Assembly: GCA_965234365.1 (NCBI GenBank)
Contig: OZ248345.1
Location: 744,001 to 808,000 of the forward strand
Length of the DNA stretch: 64,000 bases
Direction: 5' to 3'
Source: Planktophila grossartii
GTDB taxonomy: Bacteria; Actinomycetota; Actinomycetes; Nanopelagicales; Nanopelagicaceae
Every line of letters begins with the position of its first letter. Within the stretch, counting starts at the first letter, position 1. Of the stretch, positions 8,393-16,916 are shown in pieces. Position numbers and translations under genes: made by a program. The notes beneath the pieces were generated by a model. It saw only the letters and a list, made by a program, of their open reading frames with translations. It was not told where the DNA came from and ran no database searches.

Positions 8393-9444
8393 TGGGAAAG
8401 CCTCTCATAAGCGGCATGCAGTGCGCTCTCAATTGGGTTCTCTAGCCGTTGTGTCTTTCCCACTTCCGAAATTACGACGAAGCGTAGAGAGTTTCCTCGA
8501 CTCTTCTTATCAACTTTCATAGCGGCAAGAAGTTCTGGCCATTCGGCGCCTTTGTATGTAACGGGCAGTCCTAGGGCTGCAAGGGTTTCGATATGCAACG
8601 CGCGAAGTTCAGAGCTGATGAGACCCAGGCCTTCAGAAAGATATGCAATGAAAGCCATTCCGATAGAGACGCATTCTCCATGGCGCAGTGAATACTTGGA
8701 GAGAAGTTCTACGGCATGGCCGAAAGTATGTCCGTAATTGAGAATTTCGCGTTCAAAGCTCTCCTTGAAATCACCAGACACGACGAGCGCTTTAACTGCC
8801 ACTGATCTCTCAATCAGTTCGAGTGTGACTTCTCGTGAATTCCGAATATCGTCAAGAGTCTTCGATTGCATAAGATCGAGGATCTTCTGATCGCTGATAA
8901 AGCCACACTTCACAACTTCTGCTAATCCCGCTGCAAAATCTCTATCTGAAAGAGTTTCAAGCCAGATGGGATCAATCAGAACGGAAATCGGTGAATGAAA
9001 AGCCCCAATGAGATTCTTGCCGTAATCGCTATTGATTCCGGTCTTTCCTCCGACTGCTGCATCGACCATGCCTGCAACAGTTGTAGGAATAGCTACCCAA
9101 TCAACACCGCGAAGCCAGCTAGCTGCTAGATACCCAGCAAAGTCCGTTACCGCTCCCCCGCCAATTCCAACGACTAAATCCGTACGAGTGAAAGCTGCAG
9201 CGCCTAACCAATTCCACGCTTGGGATAAAACTGTGGCTGACTTTCCGACTTCACCGTCTGCGATAGGAAGGTAGAAGAATTCTGTATCTCCTGCATCGAA
9301 TGTGGGAATTCGATTCTTCATAGATTCGCTAAAAACTATTGCTACACGCGTTCTATCTTTTGTCAGTTCCAAAAGTTCAGTCTTGAAATCAACGTCGATG
9401 CAAACGTCATACTCACGGTCAGCACTCACATGAATTCTCTTCAT
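8389..9444 (-). CDS. aroB: 3-dehydroquinate synthase
   Basis: NAD- and metal-dependent conversion of DAHP to dehydroquinate, 351 residues. GIGGGAVTDFAGYLAASWLRG is the NAD-binding core, PTTVAGMVDAAVGGKTGIN the substrate-binding stretch, and NYGHTFGHAVE and HGECVSIGM carry metal-binding histidines. It overlaps aroK upstream and aroQ downstream by four bases each. Confidence 0.98.
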   Translation of the reverse strand: MKRIHVSADREYDVCIDVDFKTELLELTKDRTRVAIVFSESMKNRIPTFDAGDTEFFYLPIADGEVGKSATVLSQAWNWLGAAAFTRTDLVVGIGGGAVTDFAGYLAASWLRGVDWVAIPTTVAGMVDAAVGGKTGINSDYGKNLIGAFHSPISVLIDPIWLETLSDRDFAAGLAEVVKCGFISDQKILDLMQSKTLDDIRNSREVTLELIERSVAVKALVVSGDFKESFEREILNYGHTFGHAVELLSKYSLRHGECVSIGMAFIAYLSEGLGLISSELRALHIETLAALGLPVTYKGAEWPELLAAMKVDKKSRGNSLRFVVISEVGKTQRLENPIESALHAAYERLSQ

Positions 9445-9947
9445 TTAAGAACCTCCAAGATGGCGGCAACAATCTCTGTCTCAGACTTATCATTCACATC
9501 TATTACGCTATCTGCAATCGATTCATAGATGGGTCGGCGTGCTTCCATGAGAGTCTGCCACTGACCACGTGGGTTATGCAGAAGCAAAGGACGATCTCTA
9601 TTAAAGCCAATTCGCGGTGCAACCGTTGCCAAGGATATGTCGAGGTAGATCACTGGTGAGGCTATCGCTCGCAGGGCAGATTGTGCGTCCATTGAAATAG
9701 GCGCACCTCCACCTAACGCAAGAACAGTGTCATCAGAGAGCAGCTCATCTCGTAGAACCTTCTTTTCAAGAATACGAAATTCGTCTTCTCCGTCTTCTAG
9801 AAAGATATCCGAAACTGACTTACTGGCGCGTTCTTCGATTACGTGGTCAGTATCGCGAAAAGGAATTTCCAGCTCGCTCGCAAGTAATTGACCAATGGTT
9901 GTCTTTCCAGATCCCATCGGACCAATCAGAATTACGCGAGGAGCCAT
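9441..9947 (-). CDS. aroK: Shikimate kinase
   Basis: Phosphorylates shikimate with ATP. At 168 residues it is full length. Walker A is GPMGSGKTTIG near residues 9-19, followed by FRDTDHVIE (shikimate-binding Asp) and LALGGGAPIS. It lies five bases after aroC and overlaps aroB by four bases in the operon aroC-aroK-aroB-aroQ. Confidence 0.97.
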   Translation of the reverse strand: MAPRVILIGPMGSGKTTIGQLLASELEIPFRDTDHVIEERASKSVSDIFLEDGEDEFRILEKKVLRDELLSDDTVLALGGGAPISMDAQSALRAIASPVIYLDISLATVAPRIGFNRDRPLLLHNPRGQWQTLMEARRPIYESIADSVIDVNDKSETEIVAAILEVLK

Positions 9948-9952
9948 GAGAT

Positions 9953-11134
9953 TTACTTGAAGCGAAGATTCTTCATATAGGACTCGTAATTGCGGCGCAC
10001 TTCCTGGACCGAATCACCGCCGAATTTTTCAAGTACAGCCTCAGCTAATACGAGAGCTGCCATCGCTTCTGCAACTACACCCGCAGCCGGTACAGCGCAT
10101 ACATCAGATCGCTGATTGATCGCCTTCGCAGCTTCACCTGTCTTTACATCAATTGTGTCGAGCGCCTTAGGAACTGTAGAGATTGGCTTCATCGCAACTG
10201 AGACTCGCAAGATTTCTCCATTGGACATGCCGCCCTCTGTTCCGCCTGCACGATCTGTACGGCGATGAATTGCGCCATCTGTCCCACGTTCAATTTCATC
10301 GTGAGCTACAGATCCGCGGCGAGTGGCGGTTCGGAAACCGTCACCGATTTCTACGCCCTTAATCGCTTGAATTCCCATCATCGCAGCGGCTAAACGTGCG
10401 TCGAGTCTGCGATCCCAATGAACATGTGAACCAAGTCCAGGAGGCAGGTTGTAAGCAAGCACTTCGCATACTCCACCGAGCGTGTCTCCATCTGAGTGAG
10501 CCGATTCAATTTCAGTGATCATGAGTGCACTCGTTGCAGGATCTGAACAACGAACAGGATCTTCATCAATGCGCTTCATATCTGTTTCAAGCGGAAGTTC
10601 GTAACCATCAGGGATGCGAACTGAACCGATTGAAAGAACGTGGCTCAAAATTGTGATGCCCACAGCCTGTTGGAGGAAATTACGCGCGATTGCACCGAGT
10701 GCAACTCGAGCTGCAGTTTCACGAGCACTTGCACGCTCAAGAATTGGACGCGCGTCATCAAAATCGTATTTCTGCATACCTACAAGATCAGCATGTCCGG
10801 GACGTGGACGCGATAGCGGTGCATTACGAGCAAGGTTTTCAATCTCATCCGCCGGAACTGGATCTGCAGACATGACCTTCTCCCACTTTGGCCATTCACT
10901 GTTACCTACCTGCACAGAGATCGGTCCACCTTGTGTGGTGCCTAAGCGAACTCCACCAAGAATTGTGACTTTGTCTGCTTCGAAATTCTGTCGTGCCCCA
11001 CGTCCTACGCCGAGTCGGCGGCGGGCTAGATGGAAATCGATATCTTCAGTTGTGATCGCAACATGAGCTGGCATGCCCTCGATGATTGCTGAGAGAGCTT
11101 GGCCATGAGATTCACCTGCTGTAATCCAACGCAT
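9953..11134 (-). CDS. aroC: Chorismate synthase
   Basis: FMN-dependent elimination of phosphate from EPSP to give chorismate. The start is the ATG giving MRWITAGESHGQALSAI, the standard N-terminus, which makes 393 residues; the frame extends 21 codons further into the peptidase gene without similarity. HLARRRLGVGRGARQNFEAD, RPGHADLVG and GGTEGGMSNGE are characteristic. The family needs reduced FMN from other flavoenzymes. Confidence 0.97.
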   Translation of the reverse strand: MRWITAGESHGQALSAIIEGMPAHVAITTEDIDFHLARRRLGVGRGARQNFEADKVTILGGVRLGTTQGGPISVQVGNSEWPKWEKVMSADPVPADEIENLARNAPLSRPRPGHADLVGMQKYDFDDARPILERASARETAARVALGAIARNFLQQAVGITILSHVLSIGSVRIPDGYELPLETDMKRIDEDPVRCSDPATSALMITEIESAHSDGDTLGGVCEVLAYNLPPGLGSHVHWDRRLDARLAAAMMGIQAIKGVEIGDGFRTATRRGSVAHDEIERGTDGAIHRRTDRAGGTEGGMSNGEILRVSVAMKPISTVPKALDTIDVKTGEAAKAINQRSDVCAVPAAGVVAEAMAALVLAEAVLEKFGGDSVQEVRRNYESYMKNLRFK

Positions 11135-11174
11135 GACCCTATTCTTGCAGATATCGAGTGATTCTCGCTCATCT

Positions 11175-11567
11175 TTAGAAGTTACGAAAGGGGGCAAGAA
11201 TCAAAGCAGCACCACAGACCGCAGGGGCAAAGGCCATATCACCGCGGATTGAACGATTTCGAATCAGATGCACCAGCACCAAGAATGAAGAGGCCAGCAA
11301 AAGCGCCACCAAGTAATCAGATAATCGACTAGTCGGAATAACGAAATTCAGAAGTATCAGCAGAAGTTTCGAATCTCCGAATCCACAGCCGGATAACCAA
11401 GTGAATAACGAGATAAGACCAATAGTCATAGCCACGGTTCTGAAATGTAGATTGATCCCTGTTTCGAAAGTCGAGACAATCGCAAGAAGAACAAGTGCTG
11501 AATTTGGTATCCGATGGGTGCGGATATCAAATGCTGAAATGAATATAAGTATGGACGAGAGAAGCAC
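11175..11567 (-). CDS. Minimal type IV prepilin peptidase (A24 family)
   Basis: Integral membrane protein of 130 residues with about four to five hydrophobic segments. Both aspartates of the GxGD/A24 family are present: Asp14 in SAFDIRTHRIPN and Asp65 in GFGDSKLL. The N-terminal cysteine-rich and methylase domain of classical PilD is absent, as in many actinobacterial and archaeal-type peptidases. The equivalent place between aroC and aroE in mycobacteria also holds a small peptidase gene. No pilin genes occur in the window, so its substrate (probably Flp/Tad-like prepilins) is inferred from the family. Confidence 0.85.
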   Translation of the reverse strand: MLLSSILIFISAFDIRTHRIPNSALVLLAIVSTFETGINLHFRTVAMTIGLISLFTWLSGCGFGDSKLLLILLNFVIPTSRLSDYLVALLLASSFLVLVHLIRNRSIRGDMAFAPAVCGAALILAPFRNF

Positions 11568-11614
11568 TCGGTCAAGATAGCGAGGTTAATTCTTGCTCGG
11601 TTGCCGCCTGTGAA

Positions 11615-12421
11615 TTATCGCGAAGCTTTGCGCAAAAGAGGACGAACATGTTCGGCCAGAGCCGTGCGATCCAATGGCATGTCCAGAACGATCTCCAACT
11701 GATCAATACCTTGATACAACAAAAGTTCTAAGCCGTTGATGACGCTACCGCCGCAATCGCTCCATCGTTGTGCGAGCTCCGTTGGCCACGGTTTGTAAAT
11801 GACATCAAAGAGAGATGCCAAAATTCCTGGATGTACTGAATTTGCGAGTAAGTCTGCAGCCCCGGCTGGCGTTGTATTCACAACCAAGTCGTAAGCTGAG
11901 AAATCTACATCCAAGTTCCATCTGTGATATTCAAAGTTCGAATGAAGAACGGCAGATTCCAAAGCTTCCTGCCTAACGCTAGAGCGACCCAATACATGCA
12001 GGTTCTTGGTAATCGAATCTAGGGCTCCCGTAACAGCACGAGCAGTTCCGCCAGCCCCAAGAATCAAGACAGATTCGAATCGTGCGAGGCCGATATGCGC
12101 TAACGCGGCTACAAGGCCACTCCCATCCGTACTTGTAAGTGACCACGTGTTGTCGCGATTAATTAAGGTATTTCCTGATTGAATTCTGCGAGTTAGTTCA
12201 TCAACTTCAACATCTAGGGCGAGAACTTCTTCTTTAAGCGGCATAGTCAGCGATAAGTAATCGAACTCATGGCCACGTGTCCGTACAAACTCTTGCAAAG
12301 TGCCTGACGTAACTTCAATCGCGGAGTAACTGCCTTGTAGACCGAGGAAATCAAAGGCTGCCTTATGTAAAACGGGAGATAAAGAGTGTGAAATAGGAGA
12401 ACCTAGGACTGCGCCTTTCAT
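11615..12421 (-). CDS. aroE: Shikimate dehydrogenase
   Basis: NADPH-dependent reduction of dehydroshikimate, 268 residues. MKGAVLGSPISHSLSPVLH is the canonical shikimate-binding N-terminus, LTMPLKE carries the catalytic lysine, and VLILGAGGTARAV is the NADP-binding Rossmann glycine loop. It overlaps the mltG stop by four bases. Confidence 0.96.
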   Translation of the reverse strand: MKGAVLGSPISHSLSPVLHKAAFDFLGLQGSYSAIEVTSGTLQEFVRTRGHEFDYLSLTMPLKEEVLALDVEVDELTRRIQSGNTLINRDNTWSLTSTDGSGLVAALAHIGLARFESVLILGAGGTARAVTGALDSITKNLHVLGRSSVRQEALESAVLHSNFEYHRWNLDVDFSAYDLVVNTTPAGAADLLANSVHPGILASLFDVIYKPWPTELAQRWSDCGGSVINGLELLLYQGIDQLEIVLDMPLDRTALAEHVRPLLRKASR

Positions 12422-13458
12422 TTCTTGTCACTCCTAAATTTGCCCGCTCGTAAATTCTTCTTGTATTCGACCTTCCAGTCATTGAACTGGTTGATATCGC
12501 TTGTGTAGCGAGTATCAAAAGGTGCAACAGTGATGAAATATAACCAATCACCCGGCGTTGGGTTAATAGCGGCGCGCAGCGCATCAGCCCCAGGATTATT
12601 GATCGGTCCCGGTGGTAATCCATAGCGACGATAGGTGTTGTATGGAGAATTAATCAGAGTCGACTGCGTGCTCAAGAAGACGCTCCCGCGTGATTTCTTC
12701 ACATAATGAACTGTGGAGTCGAATTGCAGCGGCATTCCCTTGGTCAGGCGATTACGAATCACCTGCGAGATCTTTGAGAAATCCTCAGTATTTCCCTCAG
12801 CTTGAACTAGTGAAGCAATAATCAATAGTTGTTCTGGTGTGAACTTCTCCTTAGAAGAGAATATTCCCGCTTCTTTCATCTCTCGTACAGCTCGATCGAC
12901 CATGCTCTGAAGCGCCACCTTTGCCGAAGTACCACTTGCGAAACTGTATTGCGCCGGGAAGAGAAGTCCTTCGATTGATGTAAAACCGGAAGGCTTCGAA
13001 AGTGAGTTGAGAGCTGATGACACATCCGATTTCGAGAATTCCGCAGCATAGAACTGCGGCAGGATTTCACTGAGCCAGGCGCCTTCGGTGATATTGATGA
13101 GTCCTGCAATACGAGATGAATCAAGAAGTTGCGTCAGTGCTTCTGTGGCACAGATATGTAAATCAATTTCATGATTTCCTGGAGCAACCTTTTGTGAACG
13201 AGGATCTCCTACAGCGACCCTGAAGTACGACTCGGCAGATTTCACGACCCCTGCAGAATAGAGAGATTGGGCAATCTGAGAACCGGTCTCTCCTGATGCG
13301 ATATTGATAGTGGCTTTACTCTGCGATGGAGAGCCACATGGAAAATCTGGCGAACCACTGCCGGGCACGCGCACGAAGTGGAGCGATAGCGTTACTGCGC
13401 ACAGAAGTGAAAGCGCCGTTATTACTCTGAATGGTGGCGAGTTACTCCACATTTTCAC
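12418..13458 (-). CDS. mltG: Endolytic murein transglycosylase MltG (YceG-like)
   Basis: Membrane-anchored lytic transglycosylase that cuts nascent peptidoglycan strands. One N-terminal membrane helix (VITALSLLCAVTLSLHF) is followed by a LysM-like region (ASGETGSQIAQSLYSAGVV) and the YceG domain with the catalytic-Glu segment IIASLVQAEGN and GLPPGPINNPG. I chose the GTG because AGGGG lies seven bases upstream; the ATG two codons later is possible, and a longer frame reaches further into ruvX. It overlaps ruvX's end. Confidence 0.92.
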   Translation of the reverse strand: MKMWSNSPPFRVITALSLLCAVTLSLHFVRVPGSGSPDFPCGSPSQSKATINIASGETGSQIAQSLYSAGVVKSAESYFRVAVGDPRSQKVAPGNHEIDLHICATEALTQLLDSSRIAGLINITEGAWLSEILPQFYAAEFSKSDVSSALNSLSKPSGFTSIEGLLFPAQYSFASGTSAKVALQSMVDRAVREMKEAGIFSSKEKFTPEQLLIIASLVQAEGNTEDFSKISQVIRNRLTKGMPLQFDSTVHYVKKSRGSVFLSTQSTLINSPYNTYRRYGLPPGPINNPGADALRAAINPTPGDWLYFITVAPFDTRYTSDINQFNDWKVEYKKNLRAGKFRSDKK

Positions 13459-13864
13459 TGAGAAGCCCCTGTTCAAGAATTGCAACAGCTGCCATCGCAT
13501 CTATCAACGATTTTGAATCTCTGCTGGAAATTCCCGCTTCTTTCAACTTCTTCTGTGCGCTCACTGTCGAGAGTCGTTCGTCGATAAGTTGGATCGGAAG
13601 ATCCGTGAGCGAAGAAAGCTTCCCGATAAATGCATCAACCTTTGCTGCGCTCTCCCCCGCGCTTCCCGACATATTGAGAGGTTTACCCACAAAAATTCGG
13701 ATTGGTTCATGCTCTCTTAAGAGCTCTGAGATTGCATCGCTGAAGCTCTTTGATTGAGTCTCGAGGACACAGAGAGGTGAAGCGAGAATTCCATCTGGGT
13801 CACAGAGTGCAACACCTGTGCGCACATCCCCATAATCGAAGGCGATACGTCGACCTCGCATCAC
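13442..13864 (-). CDS. ruvX: Putative pre-16S rRNA nuclease / Holliday junction resolvase-like (YqgF)
   Basis: RNase H-fold protein of 140 residues. Key motifs are IAFDYGDVRTGVALCD (first acidic residue), FVGKPLNMSG and LIDERLSTVSA. Family members mature the 5' end of 16S rRNA in Escherichia coli. It follows alaS by two bases and overlaps mltG, the same order as in mycobacteria. Confidence 0.94.
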   Translation of the reverse strand: MMRGRRIAFDYGDVRTGVALCDPDGILASPLCVLETQSKSFSDAISELLREHEPIRIFVGKPLNMSGSAGESAAKVDAFIGKLSSLTDLPIQLIDERLSTVSAQKKLKEAGISSRDSKSLIDAMAAVAILEQGLLSENVE

Positions 13865-13866
13865 AA

Positions 13867-16542
13867 TTACTTACCAGATATTGAATCGGCGATAGCGATG
13901 AGAGCAGCTTGTGATTTTGATGCGTCATTTCCGCCACCTTGTGCGAAATCATCTTTCCCGCCTCCGCCACCGCCCAAGATGGTTGAACCAATCTTCACAA
14001 GCGCTCCAGCTTTAAGGCCAGCTGTCTTTGCTGCATCACTTACTGCTACAACCAAGACAGGCTTTCCATCATTTGAGCTGATGAGCGCAATCGCTGATTG
14101 CGTTGCACGAGCTTTGAGATCGAGAGCAATCTTGCGAAGGTCATCACCAGTAATTCCATCGGGTAGAACTGCGGTGACAGTCGTTGTCCCGTTGAGCACT
14201 TGGGCAGAATCTGCAAGAGCTCCGATTTGGCCCATTGCCTGGGCAGAACGAACCGCAGCTAGCTCCTTTTCAATATCTTTGATTTTATTGAGAAGGTCAG
14301 AGATTCGCTCGGGAAGCTCTTCGGTACGAGCACCCTTGATAATTTCAGTCAGCGAATTAAGAAGAAGATGTTCGCGTGCAAGGAACTTGTAGGCATCGAC
14401 GCCCACAAGTGCTTCAACGCGACGAACACCAGCGCCGACTGATGATTCGCTCAGAAGCTTCACGACACCAAGTTGGCCTGAACGTTCGACGTGCGTTCCG
14501 CCGCAGAGCTCGCGAGCCCAATCTCCAACGCTGACAACACGAACCTGATCGCCATACTTTTCACCGAAGAGCGCCATCGCGCCAATCTTCTTTGCGGCAT
14601 CTTGTGTCATCGTCTCAGCGGTAACTGCCAAGTTATCGAGCAAGAGTGTGTTGACACGAGATTCAACTTCATTGAGAACTGAATCAGGGACTGCGCCTGT
14701 TGATGGGAAGTCGAAACGGAAACGACCCGGTGAGTTTTCAGATCCTGCCTGAGTTGCAGTCTCTCCAAGAATTTCACGGAAAGCTTTATGCACCATGTGC
14801 GTTGCGGTGTGAGCGCGCGAAATTGCATGGCGACGTTCCATATCGATAGCAGCAAGTGCCTGAGAACCAGTTGTTACCTCTCCTGAAATAACACGTCCGC
14901 GGTGAACAGAAAGTCCATTAACGGGTGTCTGAACATCTTCAATTTCAACAACGGCGCCATTGGAAAGTGTGATGCGACCACCATCTGCTAGCTGTCCGCC
15001 ACCTTCTGCGTAGAAAGGTGTACGGTCTAGAACAATTTCAACATCTTGACCTGAATTAGCTGAAGCTACGCTCAGTCCATCCACCAAAATTCCATTGATT
15101 ACTGATTCAGTTTCATTATGTGTGTAGCCCACAAATGAGGAAGCGCCCTTTGAATCTGCAATCTTCTTGTATTCAGAGAGATCTGTATGGCCGCTCTTCT
15201 TCGCCTTCGCATCGGCCTTTGCGCGATCGCGCTGTTCATTCATGAGACGGCGGAAACCATCTTCATCAACTTCGAGGCCTTCTTCACGAGCCATCTCGAG
15301 AGTGAGATCGAATGGGAAACCGTAGGTGTCGTGAAGTTTGAAGACTTCTTCTCCTGGAAGAACGTTCTTCTTCGTAGACTTCAATTGAGTTGAAGCCATA
15401 TCGAAGATCTGTGTTCCAGCCTTGAGTGTTTGCAGGAATGACTCTTCTTCAGCCACAGAGACAGCGAGAATGCGCTTTTGATCTGCAATGAGTTCTGGGT
15501 ATTGAGGTCCCATAGCACCAATTGCTGCAACAGTGAGCTCGGACATAATCGGATCGTTGACGCCCATTAAACGCATATTTCGAATGGTGCGGCGCATCAT
15601 GCGACGAAGCACATAGCCACGACCTTCATTGCCTGGAGTAACTCCATCGCCAATCAACATCGCTGATGTTCGTGCATGGTCTGCAACTACGCGCAGTGAG
15701 ACATCTGTGTTCTGAGACTTTCCATAATTTACACCAGCAAGTGCGGATGCCTTCTTGAGAATCTGCATCGTTGTATCGATTTCATAGATATTTTCTACGC
15801 CCTGCAACAACGCTGCAGTACGTTCTAGACCTAGACCTGTATCAATACTCTTTGCGGGTAGTTCGCCGAGGATTGGGTAACCATCTTTACCGCCGCCTGC
15901 GCCACGTTCATTCTGCATGAAGACGAGGTTCCAGACTTCCATGTAACGGTTCTCGTCAGCAATCGGACCGCCTTCGACTCCGTATTCAGGGCCGCGATCG
16001 TAGTAAATTTCAGAGCAAGGTCCGCAAGGTCCTGGAACACCCATCGACCAGAAGTTATCTGCCATATCGCGACGTTGAATACGTTCGCGTGGAATTCCTA
16101 TCTTCTTATGCCAAATATCAGCTGCTTCATCATCATCAAGATAAACAGTAACCCAGAGACGTTCTTCAGGAAATCCATAACCACCATCTGCGACAGGACG
16201 AGTGAGAAGTTCCCAAGCAAGTGAGATGGCGCCTTCTTTGAAGTAATCGCCGAATGAGAAGTTTCCGCACATCTGGAAGAAAGATGCGTGACGCGTTGTC
16301 TTTCCTACTTCATCGATATCCAGTGTTCGAACGCACTTTTGAACCGAAGTTGCGCGCTTATATGGAGGTGTTACCTCACCAAGAAAGAATGGCTTAAATG
16401 GAACCATTCCAGCGTTAACAAGAAGGAGGTTTGGGTCATCAGCGATGAGAGATGCCGAAGGAACGACAGTGTGAGTCAAACCTTGACGGTTCTCGGATTC
16501 AAAGAAGCGCAGCCAGCGCGAACGGATCTCGGCGGAATCCAC
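13867..16542 (-). CDS. alaS: Alanyl-tRNA synthetase
   Basis: Class II synthetase, 891 residues, complete. The N-terminal catalytic core includes FFQMCGNFSFGDYFKEGAI. The editing domain shows the zinc motifs HTATHMVHKAF and CGGTHVERSG. The C-terminal oligomerisation/C-Ala domain has the glycine-rich tail ILGGGGGGKDDFAQGGG. It abuts the DUF948 gene upstream (one shared base). Confidence 0.98.
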   Translation of the reverse strand: MDSAEIRSRWLRFFESENRQGLTHTVVPSASLIADDPNLLLVNAGMVPFKPFFLGEVTPPYKRATSVQKCVRTLDIDEVGKTTRHASFFQMCGNFSFGDYFKEGAISLAWELLTRPVADGGYGFPEERLWVTVYLDDDEAADIWHKKIGIPRERIQRRDMADNFWSMGVPGPCGPCSEIYYDRGPEYGVEGGPIADENRYMEVWNLVFMQNERGAGGGKDGYPILGELPAKSIDTGLGLERTAALLQGVENIYEIDTTMQILKKASALAGVNYGKSQNTDVSLRVVADHARTSAMLIGDGVTPGNEGRGYVLRRMMRRTIRNMRLMGVNDPIMSELTVAAIGAMGPQYPELIADQKRILAVSVAEEESFLQTLKAGTQIFDMASTQLKSTKKNVLPGEEVFKLHDTYGFPFDLTLEMAREEGLEVDEDGFRRLMNEQRDRAKADAKAKKSGHTDLSEYKKIADSKGASSFVGYTHNETESVINGILVDGLSVASANSGQDVEIVLDRTPFYAEGGGQLADGGRITLSNGAVVEIEDVQTPVNGLSVHRGRVISGEVTTGSQALAAIDMERRHAISRAHTATHMVHKAFREILGETATQAGSENSPGRFRFDFPSTGAVPDSVLNEVESRVNTLLLDNLAVTAETMTQDAAKKIGAMALFGEKYGDQVRVVSVGDWARELCGGTHVERSGQLGVVKLLSESSVGAGVRRVEALVGVDAYKFLAREHLLLNSLTEIIKGARTEELPERISDLLNKIKDIEKELAAVRSAQAMGQIGALADSAQVLNGTTTVTAVLPDGITGDDLRKIALDLKARATQSAIALISSNDGKPVLVVAVSDAAKTAGLKAGALVKIGSTILGGGGGGKDDFAQGGGNDASKSQAALIAIADSISGK

Positions 16543-16898
16543 TAGTCAGATTTTTTCTTCGACTTGCGGCCTTTACTGAGGGTTGCAGCGCCAAGAAGGG
16601 CTCCTGCAACTCGTCCAGTAGGACTTTCCATAAAACCGGTTGTTGCGCCAGTCACCTTGGACGTTACTTCCTCAACGTTCTTGGTGATCTTTGCAAAACT
16701 TTCGAGTGGCCCATTAATGAGCTCGAGGGTGCGCGTTGACTCGTTAAGCAGTGGCGTCGTGTCATCGGTAAAAGCCTTGAGGGATGTCTTCGCCTCATCG
16801 ATGAACTTACTTACACGAAAAACTGTGTAGGCAATCGCTATGGCGATCACGAAGAGTGATGCTGCCGCAATGATTGTTGCAATTCCGCCTGGACCCAT
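16542..16898 (-). CDS. DUF948 membrane-anchored protein
   Basis: Short protein of 118 residues: one N-terminal transmembrane helix (IATIIAAASLFVIAIAIAYT), then an amphipathic helical stretch and a basic tail ending in RKSKKKSD. This is the architecture of DUF948 proteins commonly found before alaS in actinobacteria. The function is not known; its place in the alaS-ruvX-mltG group suggests an envelope role. Confidence 0.8.
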   Translation of the reverse strand: MGPGGIATIIAAASLFVIAIAIAYTVFRVSKFIDEAKTSLKAFTDDTTPLLNESTRTLELINGPLESFAKITKNVEEVTSKVTGATTGFMESPTGRVAGALLGAATLSKGRKSKKKSD

Positions 16899-16916
16899 GT
16901 TGTTAGCCTACCTGAC

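Noticed and set aside
10614..11066. 150-codon open frame opposite aroC
   Set aside because: Arginine- and serine-rich antisense shadow of a conserved gene.
13898..14392. 164-codon open frame opposite alaS
   Set aside because: Antisense to the end of a complete alaS; Ser/Pro/Arg-rich composition is a by-product of the opposite strand.
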